Shown here: in pieces, positions 34,992 through 45,567 of the stretch
How the letters are laid out: each line of letters starts with the position of its first letter
Position numbering within the stretch: the first letter of the stretch is position 1
Assembly (NCBI GenBank): GCA_022747635.1
Contig: JAKTNV010000116.1
Location: 10,001 to 74,000, forward strand
Origin: Hetaerina americana
Lineage: Eukaryota > Arthropoda > Insecta > Odonata > Calopterygidae
DNA length: 64,000 bases
Reading direction: 5' to 3'
The notes under the pieces: model-generated
Seen by the model: only the letters and a program-made list of their open reading frames with translations
Told to the model about the DNA's origin: nothing
Databases searched by the model: none
Program-made: the position numbers and the translations under genes

Positions 34992-35289
34992 GATAATTGA
35001 ACTTATGTCTTTTTTTTATTTTACTTCACAGTTAGTTGGGGATTCCTTTGAATCTTAGTTCCCCTTTTTACAAACAATAACCAGACATAAGGAAACAACA
35101 TAAATTATTCTAAAATTTTAACATCCACAGGTGCTTATATATGTTAGGAAGTTAACTAATGATAAACAATTTTTTAAAAAATCACACAATAGACAAATGG
35201 GAGAATACATTGCTATATTTTGCAAAGAATATTTTTCAGTTCGTTCATTTGTTGTGGTTCAGTATTTGCCGGTTTTCTTATTGCAAATT
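34992..35289. other. No gene; probable 3' flank of the R1-like LINE
   Basis: AT-rich, with a T-rich stretch at 35008-35020. It lies just past the 3' end of the minus-strand R1-like LINE and may include its 3' UTR. Confidence 0.4.
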
Positions 35290-37908
35290 TTTCAAGCCGC
35301 TAATTGTTGTTTTTTACGCAGAATGTAATCATTTCTCTTCTGCTTGTTAGCTTCTCTTCCATACTGTTCCATAAGAGTTGTCGCTCTGTCTCATAGAATA
35401 CACTATCCTCCACTCTATGTTCTGCTGTGTCTTCTTTCCCACAGTTACACAGAGGGGTAAAACGTTTACCTATGAATTGTAAGTAGGAGTTGAAGTTCCC
35501 ATGTCCAGTTAACACTTGTGTGCTTGCTGAGGAGTGTTTAATATTTAATTTTATCCGGTCATCTATGTTCGGACATATACGGTGCGTTTTCCCTCCCTTT
35601 TTTGTTCTGTTCCATTCGTCGTTCCATTCTCTATGTGTTTCCTGTCTCAGTAGTCTTTTTAATCTTGGTCTTTGTACTGAATTTTCTGCATCTAACGAGA
35701 GGTTGAAATACTCTATAATTATTTTTGCCCTCCATTTGTTTAGAGCAATTCTTTCCCAAATTCTGTATTTAAGAGGTGGAGTTGCAGCCACTATACAGAG
35801 TGCGTCGCAGCTCACGGTGGAATAGCTGTTGCACATCGCTATCAAGCAGGCACGCTGTGTCTCCTTTAGCTTTCTCTCGAATCTTGCGATGTCATCCGCA
35901 TATGCGTTAATATCGAACCTATCCGGGAGTTCTTCTCTTAAAAGCGAATTGGTTAAGAGGTTCCACAAAGTTGGGCCAAGAACTGAATGTTGAACTTGAG
36001 GTATTTGCTCGAGTATTCTGTCATTCGGTTGGTAAAATAATTGTTGACTAATTTTATTAGGTTGTTTGAGACCCTTAAATATTTTAGTTCTTTAATTACG
36101 GATGGCCACCAGACGGAATCAAAAGCGCCTTTTATATCTATAAAAACCACCATGGTGTATTTGCAATCGTTGGTTGTTAGTCTCAGCAGTTTAGTTATGG
36201 CGTCAACTGTGCTTCTCCCTGGAGTAAAGCCACATTGCTTGGGATGGTAGATCTGGCATTCCCAAGCCTCTTCTATAATTCTCTTTTTTAATTGGTCTCT
36301 CCATTACCTTTCCCAGCTCTGGGAGGAGAGTGATTGGTCGGAACGCTTCAGCGTTCGCTGGGTCCTCACGCTTATCCTTTAGAATAGCGTGTAGCTTGCC
36401 AGGTTGCCAGGTGTTCGGAAAGTATAAGAGGACTATACAGTCATTAATGATATTGGTTAGCTCTCCTGAGATAGGCTGACACAGTTTTCTTATTACAGTA
36501 CCCGGAATCTGGTCGTGGCCGGGGGCTTTGCCATCTCTTATCAGGTAGATGGCTTCACTGACTTCCTCGTCTGAGAAAAGCCTTGCGGGGCCTTTCTCAA
36601 GCGGTTCATTGTACATTCTCCTGGTAGACTCGTGGTAACAATTGTCTGATTGATCTTCATCAGGTAGAAGGGTGTCCAACATTTTGTCCTTCCATTCTTC
36701 TATCAGCATTACCTCTCCCTTTCCATTTCGTCTAGTTCCTGGTATTGTTGGGAGTTTCAGTTTATCTGAGAACAGCTTGTAGATAAAGCCCCAGGAGTTG
36801 TCTCCAATGTTTAGTCTAGCAAACTTTCTCCAAGCATTTTCTTTGGATTTTTAATACGCTCCTTATATATACTTATTTTTGCTAGGTATCTCAGACGATG
36901 GATTCCTCTGTCCTCGTTTCTGCTTCTTTGGAAGACGGTTCTCAGTTTGTGGACTTGCTTTTTGAGGTTGCTTAGGTCGTCATTCCACCAAGGATGAGTG
37001 TTGCCTCTGTAATATCTTACTGGAATACTTGTTTTCATGGAGTTTTTTATAGCTTTAGTTAGTCTTGCTATATTGAGATCTATTTTCTCCGTTGTTGGTG
37101 TCCATGGAGTATTCCCTTCCGAGGCTACTAATTCGTTAAGGAAGGTTTCCTCGCATTTTTCCCAATCGGTGTTTTTCAGTTTATATCTCATTTCGGATGT
37201 TTCCCTGTAACTAGCTTCTTTAATGTCGACGGTGATCAATTGGTGGTCACTGGTAAACTTCCCTGGCCGGACTTTCCAGTTGGTGATGTTTCGGATGATT
37301 TTGGCTTTACCGATGGTCAGGTCTGTTAGATTTGCCATTCGGACTGGAGAAGGTAAACGGTTCTCCGATACAGTTGACAATGTAGAGGTCTTCGGCTAGG
37401 ACTAGTTCTTCAATTAACCTTCCTCTAGAGTCCGCAAACCTATGAAACCAGGTTTCACTTTTGACATTACTATCTGTACATTGTAAGATTTTATGACTAC
37501 GATTTCCTGAACGATTTTTCTTGAGTGTTCCATTAACGGTTTGATACACCTGCTCGGAGGACAAAAGGCACTTATTATTATTATTGAGCTTTTCCCTGAC
37601 GTTATCTCAGCAATGCATGGTAGTCGTCGCAGTAAGGTGTTAACTCCAGGACGTCCAGGCTGTTGTTAAATAAGATAATGCTGGCGAAAACTTTATTTGC
37701 TGGATTATTTGGGAGGGTTCTTGCCCGCATTCCCCATCCCTGGTATTTTCCAGGTCTTTTGCCCTCCCGGTCTGATGACGTAGGGCTCTTGGACAAAGAA
37801 AATGTTTACACCGAGTTTTTTGCTGACTTCCCTCAGTTCTAATGTGGGCGTTTTGACTCCTTGGGTGTTTGTTTGCCCTATTTTGAGAATATGTTGATTA
37901 TTCTCCAT
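35290..37908 (-). pseudogene. R1-clade LINE ORF2 (endonuclease plus reverse transcriptase), broken
   Basis: The minus-strand reading starts at 37908 (LKIGQTNTQGVKTPTLELRE and IFFVQEPYV), the AP-like endonuclease N-terminus of R1/TRAS-type elements. It continues with LVLAEDLYIVNCIGEPFTF, TSDHQLITVDI, then RT blocks GKAPGHDQIPGTVIRKL, AFRPITLLPELGKVMER, VVFIDIKGAFDSVWWPSVI and NAYADDIARF with the catalytic DD. It ends with a cysteine-rich segment (TGHGNFNSYL, PLCNCGKEDTAEH) usual for this clade. At least four frame changes separate the pieces 37705-37908, 37307-37564, 36811-37380, 36203-36709, 35953-36153 and 35300-35968. R1 relatives often target specific sites; the target cannot be seen here. 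Confidence 0.82.
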
Positions 37909-37973
37909 AATCTATCGTACTGGCCAGCCACTCCAACTTACTCTGAGTGATAGGGCATTTGCTGTCATGGGTC

Positions 37974-37998
37974 CATGTCATGTCATGTCATGTCATGT
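37974..37998. repeat. Pentanucleotide tandem repeat (CATGT)n
   Basis: About five units of CATGT just downstream of the R1-like ORF1 stop. Confidence 0.85.
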
Positions 37999-38285
37999 TG
38001 TGTCTTCGCTGGTCTCGATCTTTTTACAATCGTCGAGTGGGAATATTAGAGCGCTCTTTGACTTTTTCGAAACTATTCGCTTTCCGCTGGGAAGTTCTAC
38101 CTTAGTACCCTTCGAATCCAGCTTTTGAGCTGATACTATTTTGGAGAATAATGCTTCTTTCCTAACTTGTGTCGACATTTTTGAGTTTTCCGCGCGTATT
38201 ACGCTTCCGATGATATCTGTGTTTTTCCCAAGGATTTCGTCGGTTGTCGCTTTAGCTATCAGAATATTATGCATTAATGTTTTCT
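37993..38285 (-). pseudogene. R1-like LINE ORF1, 3' portion
   Basis: Minus-strand frame reading EQKKTLMHNILIAKATTDE and on to the stop at 37993. It lies directly upstream of ORF2 in the same direction and begins exactly where a forward LINE insertion ends, so it is probably the continuation of the ORF1 piece at 39370-39545. No zinc knuckle is visible in it. Assignment rests on position and on the interrupted layout. Confidence 0.5.
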
Positions 38286-38289
38286 TCTG

Positions 38290-39369
38290 TTCTTAATAAT
38301 TAATGACTTAAGCACACACGTTGGTAGATCCCTGAGGTTATTTGCTGACGACACGGTGGTATACAGGGAAATAAAGTGCCAACTAGATCGCGAGCTACTC
38401 TCTAGAGACTTAGACAATATCTCGGAATGGTGCAATAAATGGGGATTAACACTTAATATAGATAAATATAAGCGAAGGAAGGAAGCGAGGAACAGGATAT
38501 AAACTACGAAATAGAGGGTTCAGTACTGACTACGGCCAATCAAGTTAAATATTTGAGGGTTGTTCTAACACCACTCCTTTCATGGGGAGCACATATCAGG
38601 ACACTATGCGGATCAGCTTTAAAGAAACTTTATAAAACGGGTGGTTGGGAAATGTAATGAAAACGTTAAAAAGAGGTGTCATTGTGCTCTAGTTAGACCT
38701 CATTTGGAATATGCGCAAGTATTTGGGATCCGTGGGAGAAAATTTGGCAAAAAGAATTAGATCAAGTCCAGAGAAAATCCGCTAGAGTCGTTAAAAACTG
38801 TTATGATAAGAACACAAGTGTGACAGGTCTCTTAGGGGAATTAGGCTGGGAACCACTTGAAGTGCGGAGATAACAAGCGAGGCTTAGACTTTTAGAAAGG
38901 ATCAGAACAAACGAGTTTAACTATGACACTGAAGGAATTCTAATGGCCCCACACTACTTAGGTAGATCAGACCATAAAGATAAAATAAGGGAGATGGATT
39001 CCAGCACTAGATACAAATACTCATTCTTTCCTCGAACAATCAGAAATCATAATTGTAAGAAACCAAAGTCACTTTAGAAATATTAAAACATTGAATTTAC
39101 AAGTCGGAACAAAATTAAACATTGCAAGGATATTAAGCATATTTGTAGGTGCATGTGTATGTTAGTTGGTAGTTTGAGTGTTTGCATGTGTGTGGGGTGT
39201 AAGTGTTCTTGCATGAATGTATGCCATGATTTTTTGTGGATGCATGAATTTGCGGTTTATTCACATGGTTTTTTTTCTCTTTTCTAAATTACGGGTGGTG
39301 TCATAACACCCCCCGCCACACGCCCTTGCGGCGGCTTGCGGAGTATTAAGTAGATATAGATGTAATGTG
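38290..39369 (+). mobile_element. Jockey/CR1-like LINE 3' portion, inserted in R1-like ORF1
   Basis: Forward reading gives INDLSTHVGRSLRLFADDTV (catalytic FADD), then SRDLDNISEWCNKWGLTLN, LVRPHLEYA, SLTGLLGELGWEPLE-like sequence and APHYLGRSDHKDKIREM. These are the palm and C-terminal blocks of a Jockey-superfamily RT. It ends with TG-rich 3' UTR and the block CCCCGCCACACGCCCTTGCG and TAGATATAGATGTAATG at about 39369. The 5' part is missing, as is usual for target-primed insertions. It splits the R1-like ORF1 and is therefore younger. Confidence 0.75.
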
Positions 39370-39545
39370 GCCACATTGTCAAAACAGCCGGAGAGAGCAC
39401 CAACACAGCTCATTAATTCCCCTTTTTTATCCTGGGCGATTCTTTCATTTGCTATCATTTGATTGAGCTCGTTTACCTTAGTTTCAAATTTAAGTTTGAC
39501 ATGGGAAAGGTCCTCACCCAGGCCGTTTTCCGAAGCCATATTCAA
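39370..39545 (-). pseudogene. R1-like LINE ORF1, 5' portion
   Basis: Minus-strand frame from ATG at 39545: MNMASENGLGEDLSHVKLKF, then a coiled-coil-like stretch (NELNQMIANERIAQDKKGEL). After VATLHLY the frame runs into the antisense of the inserted LINE. It is oriented like ORF2 and lies upstream of it. Confidence 0.5.
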
Positions 39546-39917
39546 TAATTACATCCTTACTCTAATTTCATGTGTTGTTTTGGCCTGGGCTCATATTAAG
39601 CATAAACCGGAGGTCACACTCAGGTCAGCAGGTCACAATTAAATGCTCACTTCACTAATTAAAATACACGCAAAGATATCTGGTTAGTGTCTACCAAATG
39701 CGTTACGTAAATGTATATCGTCCGCCGTTACGGAGGAATCGGCTATTTCCGATCTTAAAGTCTTCCAATCTTGAATTAATTCACCACGGTAGTTAACACT
39801 AATACTTACCATTAGTACGCTGAGTTTGGCTTTGATACAGTAAGCCGTTCAGGAGATGTGGCCACTTCCGGTCTGTGACCACGTGTTCCGGTTCACCTTA
39901 AAGGTCGATAAAGGTCG
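39546..39917. other. No gene; possible 5' leader of the R1-like LINE
   Basis: AT-rich sequence upstream of the R1-like ORF1 on the minus strand. No motif allows its extent to be fixed. Confidence 0.35.
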
Positions 39918-39966
39918 ACTCCTATACTCCCAGTCATCCCAAGGGGATGACTGGGAGTTTAGGAGT
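39918..39966. repeat. 23-bp stem hairpin with 3-nt loop
   Basis: Arms 39918-39940 and 39944-39966 are complementary except for one position, with loop AAG. The hairpin stands at the point where the 40-kb mariner remnant stops resembling its family. Confidence 0.85.
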
Positions 39967-40932
39967 TTCCACGTCATAACCATAAACCCATGCTTCTTCA
40001 TCAGCAGAAGTAGTTTTGAGGGGGGGCGACCGACAGCTGAGGTCATTTGCAACATAGGGGATGGATAGGAAAGGATGAAGGGTGGAGAGAAACCCGGCGT
40101 CGGCATTAGCCTACTCTTTACGAAAGGCGCCAAGGGGTCCGCAGCTTAACGTCCCATCCGACGGACGGCGTACTCATTCAAAGTGCTCTCCACGAAGCAC
40201 CTCAAGTGGGGATCGAGATACCTCTGAAAAATATTCAACACCGCTGGAATTTGAACATGGGCCCTCTGGGTGGGAAGCCAGTACGTTAACCCCCGCACCA
40301 TCTCGATCCCAGCTTCTTCACCAGTTATAACCCTCTGGAGCAAATTTGGGTCGTCGCGGACGGAGTCCATCACCTCATTAGCAACGTTAATGCGTTGCTG
40401 TTTTTGGTCGAAATGGAGCAATTTTGGTAGGAATTTCGCGGCGACCCGTGTCATGCCCAAATCATCGGTAACTATCGAATGGCACGAGCCAATCAACACG
40501 GTTAGGTCCTAAGCAGCTTCTCTAACGGTGATTCGACGATTAGCCAATACTATTTTCTTCGCTTCATCAATAATTTCGTCTGTCGTTGACGTGCTCGGGA
40601 GTCCGGCACGCTCTTCGTCCTTCACATCTTCTCGGCTCTCTGAGAACATTATATACTACCGATAAACGTTGATTCGATCCGAGGTAGCTCCTCCATATGT
40701 CACAGTAAACATTCGGAACGCATCCGCGCACTTAATTTCGTTTTTCACACAAAATTTGATGCAGATTCTTTGATCCATTTTTTGGAAGAGGAATCAAAAC
40801 TGCCCAACTTTTCAGCATGATTGAGAGACACAAGTGACGCCATAGAATCGATAAGACGCCACAAAAAAAATAAAAACAATTGACGTAACCCACGAAAATT
40901 CAAAATTCCTGATACTTTCTGAACTGACCTCG
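39945..40932 (-). pseudogene. mariner transposase remnant split by a SINE
   Basis: The minus strand starts with a mariner end (complement CGAGGTCAGTTCAGAAAG at 40932), ATG at 40778 (MDQRICIKF), HTH remnants, then GMTRVAAKFLPKLLHFDQKQ, DSVRDDPNLLQRVITGEE. A SINE at 40005-40311 follows, and then EAWVYGYDVET. It is the same lineage as the 48-kb mariner. Catalytic Asp 1 (TGDE) reads GEE near the insertion. The catalytic core beyond the first block is missing. Confidence 0.8.
40005..40311 (-). repeat. SINE family A, complete copy with 13-bp target duplication
   Basis: Flanked by GCTTCTTCATCAG (39992-40004) and GCTTCTTCACCAG (40312-40324), a 13-bp duplication with one change, inside a mariner. On the minus strand it starts with a tRNA-like head (A box near GGTGCGGG..TTAACG, B box GTTCAAATTCC), followed by a body (GGAGTACGCCGTCC-like and CTTTCGTAAAGAG) and ends in a short A-rich tail. 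No reading frame is maintained. It would rely on a LINE RT. Confidence 0.85.
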
Positions 40933-41239
40933 TTTTTCTTGAAACTAAGATGGGCGGTAATATTCTCGGTGTTAACGATGGACGTTAGATCCAATAACCA
41001 TGCTGGCCAAAAATACCTAATTTTTTGGTAGTTATGTGTCAATATCATTAATGCATAGTTAAAAACATTACAAATTCTTCAGGAGAGCATTTTAATGTAT
41101 CAAACGTGAGGACCACTGACCTAATTCGATTGAATCAATGGATAACTTATTTTGTATTGTTTCATCCAATTTCATCAAAGAGTGATTTCTGGCTCCCTCT
41201 TATAAAAACAAGGATGTCTCCTTTGAAAATGTTCCCGTC
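40933..41239. other. No gene recognised
   Basis: AT-rich spacer between a mariner remnant and an RTE fragment. Confidence 0.5.
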
Positions 41240-41625
41240 TTCACTTTGTGGATATGCACGTCCTAACCCTCCCTTGCGTGCTCAATGATCTCCGCTCCAT
41301 CACAGTGTCCAACGTCAGATCGCCAATTAAAGCGCCATGTATCCCCACCTTTCCCGCCCCCCATTTCATTCCTCTCATCAACCCCCTCCCCTTCCCCGCC
41401 GTGACTAGATCTTCCTCTTTTTTTCCATTCTGTCTCTTCCATCCTTCCTCACACCCACATTTCAAAAGCCTCAAATTTACACCCATCACCTTGCTTCATT
41501 GACCACGTTTCCGCGCCGTATATAACTACACTCCATATCAAAGTTTTAACGAGTCGTTTCCCAGTATTCGCACTCAATTCCCCTGTCCTCAATTTCCTCA
41601 TTTCAACTCCTTGCGAAAGCTCCTT
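41240..41625 (-). mobile_element. RTE LINE 3' fragment
   Basis: On the minus strand, LIWSVVIYGAETWS is followed by KFEAFEMWV and a Lys/Arg-rich stretch, matching the block AMYGAETWSLKR and RLEAFEMWAW at the RT C-terminus of copy B. No other part of the element is attached. Confidence 0.65.
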
Positions 41626-41979
41626 TTACTCCAGCTGTTCTTCGTCTTCTCATTACTCCCACAGGTTAGACCTCCTCGGTCCGAAACATTAATTACCTAT
41701 AAAGGCATGCATTTCCACTTGCTCCAGTTTGTGCACTCTCATCTTAATATAAATATTAGCTTTTCACTTTCTAAAATAAACCGCATAGCCTCTTTTTGGT
41801 TTGCATTAATTCTAGTTTAAATGGAATTGATTCTTACAATGCGCATTAGGGGATGCCTCCGATTGGAAGTTACGCGGGGCGGCATCAATGGCAACTCCTC
41901 GGATGACCGGCAAACTATCACTTGGTCATCCGCAAACTTGCCTGCCTCTGTGAATTCCCCACCGACTTTTATTCCGCCA
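41626..41979. other. No gene recognised
   Basis: AT-rich spacer between an RTE 3' fragment and an RTE 5' fragment. Confidence 0.45.
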
Positions 41980-42175
41980 TTGCATCCACCGCGCTAAGGA
42001 ACAGACGCCCCGCGGACTACCTTTCTTCTGCCTCCCGCTCTTCAACTGTCTGGTATGGGTGGCCCTACCAGAGGCAATTACCATTTCTCCACCAGAACAT
42101 CCCTGGGGGCCATCGGAACACAGAAGCTCTTCCACCGCGTCAAGTTTCTGGTCCATAGGGAGGACTTCCCTCCTC
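41980..42175 (-). mobile_element. Isolated RTE 5' leader fragment
   Basis: It carries the leader blocks of the RTE family in the same order as the minus-strand copy D leader (CCATTGCA, CGCTAAGGAACAGACGCC, GGACTACCTTTC, GGTATGGGTGGCCCTACCAG, AACACAGAAGCTCTTCC). It is more diverged than other copies, and no endonuclease follows. Confidence 0.6.
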
Positions 42176-42890
42176 ATCTTATGTAAGGCAAAGGCCAGGC
42201 GACACTGACGTAGAGAGAATATTTTTCCGAGTTTAAGGAAATATTTTCCAAAATGAAAAGGAAGTGGATCTGGAGATAAGACAGCAGATCATGAAATGTT
42301 CACTCCATGTGAAGTGCACAGTCTACAGCATTTCAGTCACAAAATATTTTAAAGAAAGAATACATACACAATAAATATAATTTTAAAATTTCGCTCCTAC
42401 TTTTTGTCTCAAACGCCTTTAATTAGTTATCAATCCTTAACATTTTTTCCACAGCCTAAAAATTCCTGATCCTAATGGCTCTAATAGCACGAGATGAAAT
42501 CGTGTACCAGGGATGTAAGTTATGGCGTCTACGACACTTAAATCAAAACATGCCTCCAATCACTTTTGAAAGGTTGTCGCGACCGAGCAAAATAAACAGC
42601 AGTATTGTGAATAAGTTTTCCCGATAGGAATAATACTTCTCAAAAACATGTTTGTCATTGGCAAGGCTATGATGTTTCACAGCATGTCATTCTAAACGAG
42701 GGGGGACTCTGCAGTATGGAGGCTCGCGGCGCATGCAATTGTTTTCTCCACACGAGCGAAAGATAGCATGAAACCAGGAGCCATTTTTCGAACCATAATC
42801 GTGCTTGGACTGTGGCGCTAGTCTTGCAGTGACTACGGCCAAGCTGAAAAGCTAGAAGGTCCCTCCGCAAGACGCCAACCGCCCACGCCA
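42176..42890. other. No gene recognised
   Basis: AT-rich spacer leading into a CpG-rich block. Confidence 0.45.
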
Positions 42891-44800
42891 TCTCATCCCC
42901 GAGGGCAGTGGCGCACGGGATTAATATTTGGTCGCGTGAATAAGGTGAAGGGCGTTGATGCTCGATCATGCAATCCGGAAGGTCATTCATGAGGACGGTG
43001 ACCCCAAAGAATCCTTGCGTGTCACGAGAATAATGAGAACCCCACTCTCTCTCTCTTTTTATCTCTCCGCCCTTCCACCCTCTTCCAAATGCACCCTCCC
43101 GAAGATCGCGAAGGGTGGCGGTCTTCGAGCGTAGGACGGGACGATCCCCCCCCCCCCCGAGCACACCCTCGCCACACCGTCCCACTCCCACGGAACCCGT
43201 CCGAAGATTGCACACGGCCGCGGGGGTGAAAAGGAGGAAAGGCGGGGAAGAGGGATTGGGAACGGGCGGGGAGGTGAAGGCGCCCTCTCGGGAATCCTTC
43301 TCCGCATTACCTGCCGCCGTCCCCCGTCGCCGCAAACCGAATGGGAAGAAAAAGGCGTGATGAATGGCGCAGGCTGTTGCAAATCCAAGGTCGCGGCGAT
43401 GATTTAGGGAGTCTCCCCTCCCCCGACGACACGCACACCCACCGATCCCCCGTCCACTCCCCCCCCCCGAACCACCAGCAACCCCCCTCTCGACTACTCT
43501 CCTCCGGTTACAGCTACCCCTCTTTCTCAGAAATAAACAACTCGAAGATGAGCTCAGTAATTCGCCCATTTTCGTCCGTCTCCAGCTTGAAAGACTTCCG
43601 TTTTTTTCATTTGAAACCAAAATGGTGTCCGTATCCCCTCAATAAAATCTCTACGAATGCTTGACACTTTAACCCACAGGGGAAATATAATTCATTCCTT
43701 TTGAAGTTCCACCCTGAGTAAAGTAAAGCCAGGGTCCATCCGACAAAAGCCCAATTATAAACGACCAAGTTGACCTTTTGACCAATTTATTCTATTTCTG
43801 TGGATCAACTCCGACACAAAAAAACAAACTCACTCTCTATCATTTCTTCCTTCAGCCCACAATTCAGTGTCGATCAACGAAAACCAACCGCCATGAACCA
43901 GTGTGGACGTAATCTAACACTTCTCCAAAGCACCACATGCACAGAAAGCACACAAGGCCCTGAAACATCAATTTGATGTACAAAATAAAACCCAGTACCA
44001 TATTTCAATGCCTTGGATAGAGGGTGACCCTTAGGAGTTCTCCTGTGAAGGGATGTCGAAGAGGTGAATCAAAGACAAACCAAGCGGTGGCCGTAAACCA
44101 CGGAAATGAGATGAGCCGCCCCTCTTTCTCACCCCACCCCCACCGCACATCCACCCCCACCCCCCGGTAACCACTTCTCCGGAGTGGTAGGGGGGGTGGA
44201 GGAGGATATTCCCCCACCCTCCCCACAGTGCGGAAAATAATGTCCACCGCTCTTCCTCGCCGCATCAAAACCTGTTCCTCTCTTCCGCTCTCTCTATTCT
44301 TCCTGGACTTCCTCGATTCACTAATGTCTTCGCCATGCGTCCGAAACGCTCAGCACCGTTGCCCCTTCTCGCTCCCATCCCTTCAGGGCAGGGGATGTCG
44401 CGGGATCCAGGCGGATCTTTCCTGGAGCCCTTCCGCCTCCCGTTGCTCCCTCCACTCGGCCCTTCATTCCCTCTCCCTTCGGCGGTCTCGCTGACGTTAA
44501 TTGCCGTCGAGTAGGAAAGAGGGGGTCGCGGAGGTCACCCATTCTCTCCCGCGGATGTGGGACGTCGCCTCACTTTCCTCCTTCGACGACTCAGAAGGAG
44601 CAATAGCCACCTGCGATCCCGAGGCGGGGAGTCGTTGTCCGCCTTCCCCTTTTCGCCGGGGGCGATCATGGGACGGAGGGGCGAAGGGTAACTCCGATCG
44701 CACCGTCAGACAGGAAGATGGGTTGTATTTGGGGGCGGCCCGAAGTAAGCGGCTACCGAGGTGACACGCCCAACGGTGAGAAAGAGGTGCCAATCACTTC
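42891..44800. promoter_or_regulatory. CpG-rich block, candidate promoter region
   Basis: Two GC- and CpG-rich parts (about 43050-43500 and 44010-44800) with a 13-C run at 43146-43158 and C-rich tracts near 44140-44165. A 317-codon minus-strand open frame (42667-43620) overlaps it but shows low-complexity Gly/Arg/Pro content and no domain. A candidate first coding exon lies at 44718-44744. Promoter status is inferred. Confidence 0.35.
44718..44744 (+). CDS. Candidate first coding exon encoding MGCIWGRPE
   Basis: ATG at 44718 in a favourable start context (A at -3, G at +4) opens nine codons, MGCIWGRPE, ending at a consensus donor GTAAGC at 44745, phase 0. Gly at position 2 followed by Cys is the pattern of N-myristoylated, palmitoylated proteins. 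It lies at the downstream edge of a CpG-rich block. I cannot name the protein and see no second exon in the remaining 19 kb, which would require a long intron or make this a chance match. Confidence 0.18.
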
Positions 44801-45567
44801 CCTGCCCTCATCACCGTCTCAACAGACGATGCATTTCCCTCCTAATTCTTCATCTCCGTTGACATTGACTTGTCTCTGCAAGGATTTCGTAACTTATTGT
44901 AACTTGCAGCATCATCGATAACTTGCTTTATTATACATACAGTGGGCATTTCTGTACTCTTATGAATGGTATATTATCGTTAAGCAATCCATTCCACCTT
45001 AGGAAATAATATCGGTGAACTTTCCCGGTGACAAACGAGAAGAATAATTTATTTTTCGTGTAAGGTAACCAAGTATTGGATGCAATTGAATAGGTAAAAA
45101 TATTTTACGAATAAAAATAAATATTTCGCAATGCTGCAATGGCAGTGGTAGGGAGAAAAACCTGGTAATGTGTCGTACCTGACTTGCTTTTAAGGAAACA
45201 TTTAGCAATTTCTCTCGATATCACCCACGCAAAATAAATTTTAAAATCGGTTAAAATTAAACACAATCACATTTACCCTGAAATTATTAGGAAAATTCAG
45301 ACGAAATTTACAATGGATCCAAAGCACGAGAACGCCAACTTAACAAACAGATACCAATTGTATTCTCTGTTAAATTCAAAAATCATCGACGATGCAGTTT
45401 TTCCATCCTCGTGACGTCACAGGGATTGCAGCAAAGTTAGCGAAGTCAATCCACCCGCGCAGCAAGATCTCCGTCATGCGCAACGTTGCATTGCAACGAC
45501 TAAAAATGGTCCAACTCTTGGTCATTAAGTTACCAAAATATTCGTACCCTCAATTTAAATTTATTTT
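44801..45567. other. No gene recognised
   Basis: AT-rich sequence, no coding region or repeat identified. Confidence 0.5.

Noticed and set aside
39261..39370. C-terminal part of the 94-codon minus-strand frame as R1 ORF1
   Set aside because: Beyond about 39370 the frame is antisense of the 3' end of the inserted Jockey/CR1-like LINE, so only the first part was kept.
42667..43620. 317-codon minus-strand open frame as a host gene
   Set aside because: It lies in CpG-rich sequence where stops are rare, other frames on both strands are also open, its content is Gly/Arg/Pro/Ser low complexity, and no domain or splice pattern supports it.
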